From NCBI GenBank assembly GCA_964492545.1, contig CAZBKO010000066.1, positions 1-12,326 of the forward strand: a stretch of 12,326 nt of DNA. Direction: 5' to 3'. A program made the translations under genes and the position numbers. How positions within the stretch are numbered: position 1 is the stretch's first letter; each line of letters begins with the position of its first letter. Shown in pieces: positions 7,482 through 12,326 of this stretch. Below the pieces are notes generated by a model, which did not search any database, was not told where the DNA came from, and saw only the letters and a list, made by a program, of their open reading frames with translations. This DNA is from RGIG1934 sp964492545. GTDB taxonomy: Bacteria > Bacillota > Clostridia > Lachnospirales > Lachnospiraceae.

Positions 7482-7523
7482 TGTGAATAGTTCGCTTGAC
7501 AGCGTCCGCTTCACATAACTATT
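7482..7523. repeat. GC-rich patch with alternative inverted repeats before the second carboxypeptidase
   Basis: Two perfect but mutually exclusive pairings are visible: TGTGAA (7482-7487) with TTCACA (7510-7515), and AATAGTT (7486-7492) with AACTATT (7517-7523). The second stacks directly on a small CGCT/AGCG hairpin (7493-7504). The middle is much richer in G and C than its surroundings. A perfect -35 hexamer TTGACA lies at 7496-7501, but the nearest -10 candidate (TATTTG, 18 bases on) is poor. It may be an operator, a promoter region or a structured leader. Confidence 0.4.
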
Positions 7524-7563
7524 TGCGTAAAAATATCACAAATGGTCTTGAATGGAGATTATC

Positions 7564-8709
7564 ATGAAAAATTTGCTTTTTTCGATTATTATGCTGTTGG
7601 CTGCCGGTACAATCAATAATAATGAAATTTTTTCAAAATCAGCAGTTCTTATTGATGGAAACAGTGGAAGGGTACTATACGAAAAAAATGCAAATGAGAT
7701 ATTGCCAAATGCAAGTACCACAAAAATAATGACATGCATTTTGGCACTTGAAAACGGATGTGGTGATGATGTTGTTGAAATTTCTAAGTATGCATCAACA
7801 ATGCCTGATGTACAGTTGAATATAAAAGAAGGCGAAAAGTATTATTTGAAGGATTTGCTATATTCATTAATGTTAGAATCCCATAATGATACAGCAGTAG
7901 CAATTGCTGAACATGTAGCAGGGAGCTGTGAAAAATTTTCAGCTATGATGAATGAGAAAGCAAGAGAGTTGGGGTGCTATAATACACATTTTGTAACACC
8001 TAATGGACTTGATAAAATGGATGATTTAGGAAGCCATGGTACTACAGCATATGACTTAGCTCTTATTATGAAATACTGTATACAGAATAAAGAGTTTTTG
8101 AAAATAACACAAATGAAAAGTTATTCATTCACAGATATAGATAAAAACCGAAGTTTTACAGTAAACAATAAAAATGCATTTCTTGATATGTATGAGGGAA
8201 TGATTTCGGGAAAAACAGGATTTACAGGCAAAGCCGGATATTGCTATGTTGGTGCTTGCAAAAATAAGGAACGAACATATGTTATAGCACTTTTGGCAAG
8301 CGGATGGCCACCATCCAAGACATATAAATGGAAGGATGCAAAAAAAATATTTGATTATGGTATAAACAATTACGAATTTATGAGTTATAATCAGATGATG
8401 TGTAAAATGAAAAATGTCAAAGAAATTAAGATAGAGAATGGAATCGAAAAGTCTGTTGATGTTAAATATGATACAGAATCAAATGATGAAGGAATACTAA
8501 TCAGCAAGACTGATAATATTAAAATTGTTGATGATATTGTAGAAAAATTAGATGCACCGGTTGAAGAAAATAGTGTAATTGGATATCGAAAAATATATAT
8601 AAATAATAGACTTGAACATTGCACAACAATATTAGCAAACCATGAGGTGAAGAAGATAGACGCATTATGGTGTTTAAAAAAAGTATTTGTAAAGTTTTGT
8701 TTGAAATGA
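7564..8709 (+). CDS. D-alanyl-D-alanine carboxypeptidase, PBP5/DacF type (second copy)
   Basis: Peptidase S11 carboxypeptidase acting on peptidoglycan stem peptides outside the membrane. I choose the ATG at 7564 (MKNLLFSIIMLL) over the in-frame ATG at 7552, because GGAG at 7554-7557 sits 6 bases before 7564 and overlaps the 7552 codon; a TGA at 7549-7551 rules out any longer form. Counting from 7564 the motifs are STTK (51-54), SHN (106-108) and KTG (217-219). SHN is an accepted variant of SxN. The C-terminal part (about 270-350) resembles the PBP5 beta domain. The hydrophobic export segment is short (LLFSIIMLLAAG) and lies close to the catalytic domain. It is 381 residues long and clearly diverged from the copy at 3-1151. 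No terminator is evident after it. Confidence 0.92.
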   Translation: MKNLLFSIIMLLAAGTINNNEIFSKSAVLIDGNSGRVLYEKNANEILPNASTTKIMTCILALENGCGDDVVEISKYASTMPDVQLNIKEGEKYYLKDLLYSLMLESHNDTAVAIAEHVAGSCEKFSAMMNEKARELGCYNTHFVTPNGLDKMDDLGSHGTTAYDLALIMKYCIQNKEFLKITQMKSYSFTDIDKNRSFTVNNKNAFLDMYEGMISGKTGFTGKAGYCYVGACKNKERTYVIALLASGWPPSKTYKWKDAKKIFDYGINNYEFMSYNQMMCKMKNVKEIKIENGIEKSVDVKYDTESNDEGILISKTDNIKIVDDIVEKLDAPVEENSVIGYRKIYINNRLEHCTTILANHEVKKIDALWCLKKVFVKFCLK

Positions 8710-8738
8710 CGAAAATAATGTAGATTGTCCTTGCTTTT

Positions 8739-8765
8739 TTGCTTCCAAAGTAATACAATTATAAT
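8739..8765 (+). promoter_or_regulatory. Possible promoter of the decarboxylase operon
   Basis: A perfect -10 hexamer TATAAT occurs at 8760-8765. The best upstream -35 match is TTGCTT at 8739-8744, with a short 15-base spacer, so this is a weak call. It would give a leader of about 40 bases before the carboxyltransferase ATG. Confidence 0.3.
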
Positions 8766-8809
8766 CGGCAGAGATTTGGATATTTTATTAGAAAATGGAG
8801 GGCTGAATT

Positions 8810-10261
8810 ATGACTAATACAGCAAATGTATCAGCGAGTAAAAGAATAGAATCTTTACTGGATGATAGTAGTTTTGTTGAAATTGGAGCTCTTGTTAAGG
8901 CAAGAAGTACAGATTTCAATATGACAGACAAGGAAACTCCTGCAGACGGCGTTATTACAGGCTATGGTGTTATCAATGGAAATCTTGTCTATGTGTATAG
9001 CCAGGATGCTACTGTTATGGGTGGCTCAATAGGCGAAATGCACGCAAAGAAGATTGTCAGATTATATGATATGGCAATGAAGATGGGAGCACCTGTTATT
9101 GGACTTGTAGATTGTGCAGGTTTAAGATTACAGGAAGCAACAGATGCAATGAATGCATTTGGTGAGATTTATATGAAACAGACACTTGCTTCTGGTGTTA
9201 TTCCACAGATTACAGCTGTGTTTGGAAATTGTGGTGGTGGTCTTGGAGTATTATCAGGACTTACAGATTACACTCTTATCGAAGAGAACAACGGTAAATT
9301 ATTTGTTAATTCACCTAATGCTATTGATGGAAACAATACAGCTAAATGTGATACGGCATCTGCTAAATATCAATTAGAAGCAGGCAATGCTGATTTTGTA
9401 TCAGATGAAGCTGCAATAATTAATAGAATAAGAGAACTTGTTTCAGTATTACCAGCTAACAATGAGGATGACAGTGCTTATGATGACTGTGAAGATGATA
9501 TTAACAGAGTATGTGCAGACATGGCTAACATGGCTGGTGACACAGCAATTGCTCTTGCAAATATATCTGATGGTAATATCTTCATTCAGACAAAAGAAGG
9601 TTTTGCCAAGAATATGGTAACCGGATTTATTAAATTAAATGGTATGACTGTTGGTGCAGTAGCAAATAGAACTCAGGTATATGATGATGAGATGAATCTT
9701 GTTGAAGAATTCGATGCAGCTCTTACACCTGATGCATGTGACAAAGCAGCAGAATTCGTAGGATTCTGTGATGCATTTAATATTCCTGTATTAACTTTAA
9801 CTAATGTAGCAGGATTTGCTTCATGCGAATATTGTGAGAAGAAGTTAATGAAAGCAGCAGCAAAATTAACATATGCATTTGCAAATGCAACAGTACCTAA
9901 GGTTAATGTTGTTATGACTAAGGCTATGGGAACTCCATATATTATTATGAACAGCAAAGCAATCGGTGCAGATGTTGTATATGCATGGGATGATGCTAAG
10001 ATTGGTATGATGGATTCAAAGTCAGCAGCTAGAATTATTTATGCTGATGAAATTAATGCATCAAATGATGCAGTTTCATTAATTAATGAAAAAGCAGCTG
10101 AATATGAAGCACTTCAGTCAAGCGTAGAATCAGCAGCAAAGAGAGGCTATGTAGATACAATCATTGAGCCCGCTGATACAAGAAAATATGTAATAGGTGC
10201 ATTTGAAATGCTCTATTCAAAGAGAGAGGATCGTCCAGCAAAGAAGCATGGTGCGGTTTAG
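8810..10261 (+). CDS. Divergent carboxyltransferase subunit of a biotin-dependent decarboxylase (MmdA/PccB fold)
   Basis: Crotonase-fold carboxyltransferase of 483 residues, predicted to move a carboxyl group from a carboxylated substrate to biotin on the carrier encoded at 11063. The N-terminal half contains GGSIGEMHAKKI (71-82), DCAGLRLQEA (101-110), SGVIPQI (128-134) and GNCGGGLGVLSGLTDY (139-154). The C-terminal half contains CDAFNIPVLTLTNVAGF (320-336), TVPKVNVV and NSKAIGADVVYAW (381-393). These align by eye with the acyl-CoA carboxyltransferase family, but several signature residues differ: DSGGAR is DCAGLR, the CAGGA region is CGGGLG, and DVPGFLPG is NVAGFASC. It is slightly shorter than usual MmdA (about 510). 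The Shine-Dalgarno GGAGGG lies 7 bases before the ATG. With OadG, a biotin carrier and OadB downstream and no biotin carboxylase in view, a Na+-pumping decarboxylase is the best reading. The substrate is unknown. Confidence 0.85.
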   Translation: MTNTANVSASKRIESLLDDSSFVEIGALVKARSTDFNMTDKETPADGVITGYGVINGNLVYVYSQDATVMGGSIGEMHAKKIVRLYDMAMKMGAPVIGLVDCAGLRLQEATDAMNAFGEIYMKQTLASGVIPQITAVFGNCGGGLGVLSGLTDYTLIEENNGKLFVNSPNAIDGNNTAKCDTASAKYQLEAGNADFVSDEAAIINRIRELVSVLPANNEDDSAYDDCEDDINRVCADMANMAGDTAIALANISDGNIFIQTKEGFAKNMVTGFIKLNGMTVGAVANRTQVYDDEMNLVEEFDAALTPDACDKAAEFVGFCDAFNIPVLTLTNVAGFASCEYCEKKLMKAAAKLTYAFANATVPKVNVVMTKAMGTPYIIMNSKAIGADVVYAWDDAKIGMMDSKSAARIIYADEINASNDAVSLINEKAAEYEALQSSVESAAKRGYVDTIIEPADTRKYVIGAFEMLYSKREDRPAKKHGAV

Positions 10262-10277
10262 GAAGAGAGGAACAATT

Positions 10278-11048
10278 ATGAAAAAAATCAAAAGTTTTTT
10301 ACTAATTGCATTCATCATGGTATTTTCCACTGTAACAGTAGCGTTTGCTGAAGATGCGACCTTCGATTATGATTCAGATACATTGAAATCAGATGCTGAA
10401 TCGCTATATGAACAATTCACATCACTAAGTGATAATGATATTGAATATATTATTAATAATAACGCAAATGGTTATGCACTTGGACAAGGTGTGAAATCAT
10501 ACAGCTCAATCAAGGGCAGCCTCGGCAAATTTGATTCAATTGCTGGAACAGAAATTGAAGAACATGGAGACTACATTAATGTTATTGTAACGGGTAAATT
10601 CAAAGATGCTAACGCTGAAATGGTTGTTGAGTACAGAGAAGTATTTCAGACTGCAACAATGACAAATATTTCTTTTTCATTAGTTGATAATGGTAAGAAT
10701 GGATTTGGCGAAAGAATGCTTGATGCATTACTTAACACAATTATGGGTCTGTTTACAGTATTCGTAGTATTAATACTTATCGCATTCTTAATTTCAAGAT
10801 TTGTATACATTTCTAAAATACAGAATTATTTTGAAAATAGAAAGAACAAGAAAGAATCTAAAAATGATGCAGTTGATAATACTATTGCACAGATTGTTGC
10901 AAAAGAAGAAGCTGAAAATCTTGTTGATGATTTAGAATTAGTAGCAGTTATTTCTGCTGCAATAGCAGAATACGAAGGAACAAGCACAGATGGATTTGTT
11001 GTTCGTTCAATTAATAGAACACGCTCAAACAAATGGCGTAATGCATAA
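10278..11048 (+). CDS. oadG: OadG-like gamma subunit with an exported N-terminal domain
   Basis: Small membrane subunit of sodium-pumping decarboxylases, which helps assemble the complex. The ATG at 10278 is preferred to an in-frame ATG at 10197 inside the upstream gene: AGAGAGG (10264-10270) lies 7 bases before it, and it opens a clean signal peptide (MKKIKSFLLIAFIMVFSTVT, cleavage near AFA-ED). Residues of about 25-150 form an exported domain rich in Asp and Ser. One membrane segment follows (MGLFTVFVVLILIAFLISRF, about 156-175), then a charged cytoplasmic stretch and a conserved C-terminus, LELVAVISAAIAEYEG with FVVRSINR. Classical OadG proteins are only about 80-130 residues; this has 256. 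Assignment as OadG rests on the membrane helix, the C-terminal motif and the position between the alpha-like and biotin genes. Confidence 0.78.
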   Translation: MKKIKSFLLIAFIMVFSTVTVAFAEDATFDYDSDTLKSDAESLYEQFTSLSDNDIEYIINNNANGYALGQGVKSYSSIKGSLGKFDSIAGTEIEEHGDYINVIVTGKFKDANAEMVVEYREVFQTATMTNISFSLVDNGKNGFGERMLDALLNTIMGLFTVFVVLILIAFLISRFVYISKIQNYFENRKNKKESKNDAVDNTIAQIVAKEEAENLVDDLELVAVISAAIAEYEGTSTDGFVVRSINRTRSNKWRNA

Positions 11049-11062
11049 TAGGAGGATTTAAA

Positions 11063-11422
11063 ATGAAAAATTATACAATTACAGTTAATGGAACAGCTTA
11101 TGATGTAACAGTAGAAGAAACAGGTGCTACAAGTGCTCCAGTTGCAAGAACAGCAGCTCCTGTTAAAGCTCCAAAAGCAGCAGCTCCTGTAGCAGCAGGT
11201 GCAGAAGGAAGTGTTAAGGTTAACGCTCCAATGCCAGGTAAAATTTTAGCAGTTAAAGCTAATGTTGGCGATGCTGTTAAAAAAGGACAGGTTCTTCTTG
11301 TATTAGAAGCAATGAAGATGGAAAATGAAATTGTAGCTCCAGAAGATGGTACAGTTGCAAGCGTTAACGCTAAAGAAGGCGCTACTGTAGAAGCAGGAAG
11401 CTTATTAGCATCATTAAACTAA
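11063..11422 (+). CDS. Biotin carboxyl carrier protein of the decarboxylase
   Basis: Biotin/lipoyl-type carrier of 119 residues that shuttles CO2 as carboxybiotin from the carboxyltransferase to the membrane OadB subunit. The N-terminal segment MKNYTITVNGTAYDVTVEE is followed by an Ala/Pro/Lys-rich flexible linker (about 23-48). The biotinyl domain follows (50-119), containing NAPMPGKI (54-61) and EAMKMEN (82-88) with the biotin-accepting Lys85. It corresponds to the gamma/delta-type carrier (MmdC, GcdC) found as a separate gene in methylmalonyl-CoA and glutaconyl-CoA decarboxylases. A strong Shine-Dalgarno AGGAGG lies 7 bases before the ATG, 14 bases after oadG. It needs a biotin ligase encoded elsewhere. 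Confidence 0.95.
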   Translation: MKNYTITVNGTAYDVTVEETGATSAPVARTAAPVKAPKAAAPVAAGAEGSVKVNAPMPGKILAVKANVGDAVKKGQVLLVLEAMKMENEIVAPEDGTVASVNAKEGATVEAGSLLASLN

Positions 11423-11454
11423 TAGCAATATCTAAATAAATTACAGAAAGGAAC

Positions 11455-11472
11455 GCAAAAATTTGATTTTGC
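11455..11472 (+). promoter_or_regulatory. Small hairpin before the oadB-like gene
   Basis: GCAAAA (11455-11460) pairs with TTTTGC (11467-11472) around a six-base loop. It ends just before the Shine-Dalgarno AAGGGTG (11473-11479) of the next gene, so it could affect ribosome access or message stability. The stem is short and AT-rich; treat it as suggestive. Confidence 0.3.
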
Positions 11473-11484
11473 AAGGGTGTAAAT

Positions 11485-12326
11485 ATGGATTATATATTTG
11501 ATACACTTGGAAACCTTGTACATCAGTCAGCATTTTTCAGCCTTACAGTTGGAAATTATGTAATGATAGTAGTAGCATGTGTTTTCCTGTTTTTAGCCAT
11601 AAAGAAAGAATACGAACCCCTTCTCCTTGTACCAATTGCTTTCGGTATGCTTTTAGTTAATATGTTCCCTGGAATTATGACAACTATCGCAGATTCGGAA
11701 AATGGAGTAGGAGGATTATTCCATTATTTCTATTTATTAGATGAATGGAGTATTTTACCATCACTTATTTTCTTAGGTGTTGGTGCAATGACTGACTTTG
11801 GACCACTTATTGCCAATCCTAAGAGCTTTTTATTAGGTGCAGCAGCACAGTTTGGTATTTATATAGCTTATTTCATAGCTATATTTATGGGATTTAATGA
11901 TAAAGCAGCTGCAGCCATATCAATCATTGGTGGAGCAGACGGCCCTACATCAATATTCCTTGCCGGTAAATTAGGACAGACAGCTCTTATGGGACCTATA
12001 GCTGTTGCGGCATATTCGTATATGTCACTTGTTCCAATTATCCAGCCACCAATTATGAAATTACTTACAACTGAGAAGGAAAGAAAAATCAAGATGGAGC
12101 AGTTAAGACCAGTTTCTAAGCTTGAGAAAATTTTATTCCCTATAGTTGTAACAATCGTTGTAGTAATGATTTTACCTACAACAGCACCACTTGTTGGTAT
12201 GCTTATGTTAGGTAACCTCTTTAGAGAATCAGGAGTTGTTAAGCAGCTTACTGAAACAGCATCAAATGCACTTATGTATATAGTTGTTATCTTACTCGGT
12301 ACAAGTGTAGGTGCCACAACCAGTGC
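11485..12326 (+). CDS. oadB: Sodium-translocating decarboxylase beta subunit, OadB type (3'-truncated by window edge)
   Basis: Multi-pass membrane subunit that decarboxylates carboxybiotin and exports Na+. The frame from ATG 11485 stays open to the right edge, giving about 280 residues of a protein usually 370-430 long. Start: MDYIFDTLGNLVHQSAF, with AAGGGTG 5 bases upstream. Family motifs: LGVGAMTDFGPLIANPKSF (97-115), GAAAQFGIY (118-126), IGGADGPTSIFLAGKLG (148-164) with Asp152 at the position of the conserved Na+/proton-relay Asp of OadB, YSYMSLVPIIQPPIMK (177-192), and PLVGMLMLGNLFRESGVV (235-252). These place it in the OadB/MmdB/GcdB family with high certainty; the family does not by itself identify the substrate. 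It is last in view of a four-gene operon, 62 bases after the biotin carrier. Confidence 0.96.
   Translation, partial: MDYIFDTLGNLVHQSAFFSLTVGNYVMIVVACVFLFLAIKKEYEPLLLVPIAFGMLLVNMFPGIMTTIADSENGVGGLFHYFYLLDEWSILPSLIFLGVGAMTDFGPLIANPKSFLLGAAAQFGIYIAYFIAIFMGFNDKAAAAISIIGGADGPTSIFLAGKLGQTALMGPIAVAAYSYMSLVPIIQPPIMKLLTTEKERKIKMEQLRPVSKLEKILFPIVVTIVVVMILPTTAPLVGMLMLGNLFRESGVVKQLTETASNALMYIVVILLGTSVGATTS

Noticed and set aside
7496..7525. Definite sigma-A promoter for the second carboxypeptidase
   Set aside because: The -35 is perfect, but the best -10 (TATTTG at 18-base spacing) matches only half the consensus.
10197..10277. 27-residue N-terminal extension of the oadG-like gene
   Set aside because: It overlaps the end of the carboxyltransferase gene in another frame, and the downstream ATG at 10278 has a proper Shine-Dalgarno and signal peptide.
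11868..12317. 149-residue open frame on the minus strand opposite the oadB-like gene
   Set aside because: It is an antisense shadow of a clear OadB coding region with family motifs and has no recognisable domain of its own.

Overview
The window is AT-rich, low-GC Firmicutes DNA and reads most like a Lachnospiraceae-type clostridial genome. This rests on the codon bias (many TTA, ATA, AGA and GCA codons), GGAGG-type Shine-Dalgarno sites and the gene families present. I cannot name a species. All supported genes lie on the + strand. I see no tRNA, rRNA, CRISPR array, insertion sequence or phage gene.

Region 1 (1-3493) is a cell-envelope and chromosome gene set. It holds the 3' part of a D-Ala-D-Ala carboxypeptidase (PBP5/DacF type; its start lies left of the window), a membrane-anchored metallophosphoesterase, then scpA and scpB, the kleisin and winged-helix partners of the SMC condensin. 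Gaps are 26, 56 and 17 bases, so they could be one transcript. A long perfect inverted repeat after scpB closes the group.

Region 2 (3506-7424) is a self-contained maltose/maltodextrin-type ABC importer unit: a consensus sigma-A-like promoter (3506-3534), a long leader of about 230 bases with several possible hairpins and a well-spaced six-codon ORF, a binding lipoprotein (malE-like), a long hairpin between malE and malF, the two permeases (malF, malG, overlapping by one base), and a rho-independent-type terminator. There is no ATPase and no local regulator, so a shared MsmX/MalK-type ATPase encoded elsewhere is inferred.

Region 3 (7430-8709) holds a second PBP5/DacF-type carboxypeptidase, preceded by a compact, relatively GC-rich inverted-repeat patch.

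Region 4 (8740-12326, running off the right edge) is a biotin-dependent, sodium-pumping decarboxylase operon: a divergent carboxyltransferase, an OadG-like small subunit with an extra exported domain, a biotin carrier with an EAMKME site, and the OadB-type membrane subunit, which is cut by the window edge. Together these would decarboxylate a carboxylated acid or acyl-CoA and export Na+. The substrate cannot be assigned because the usual acyl-CoA carboxyltransferase signatures are altered.

The least explained pieces are the malE leader RNA, the divergent carboxyltransferase with its unusual OadG partner, and the inverted-repeat patch before the second carboxypeptidase.
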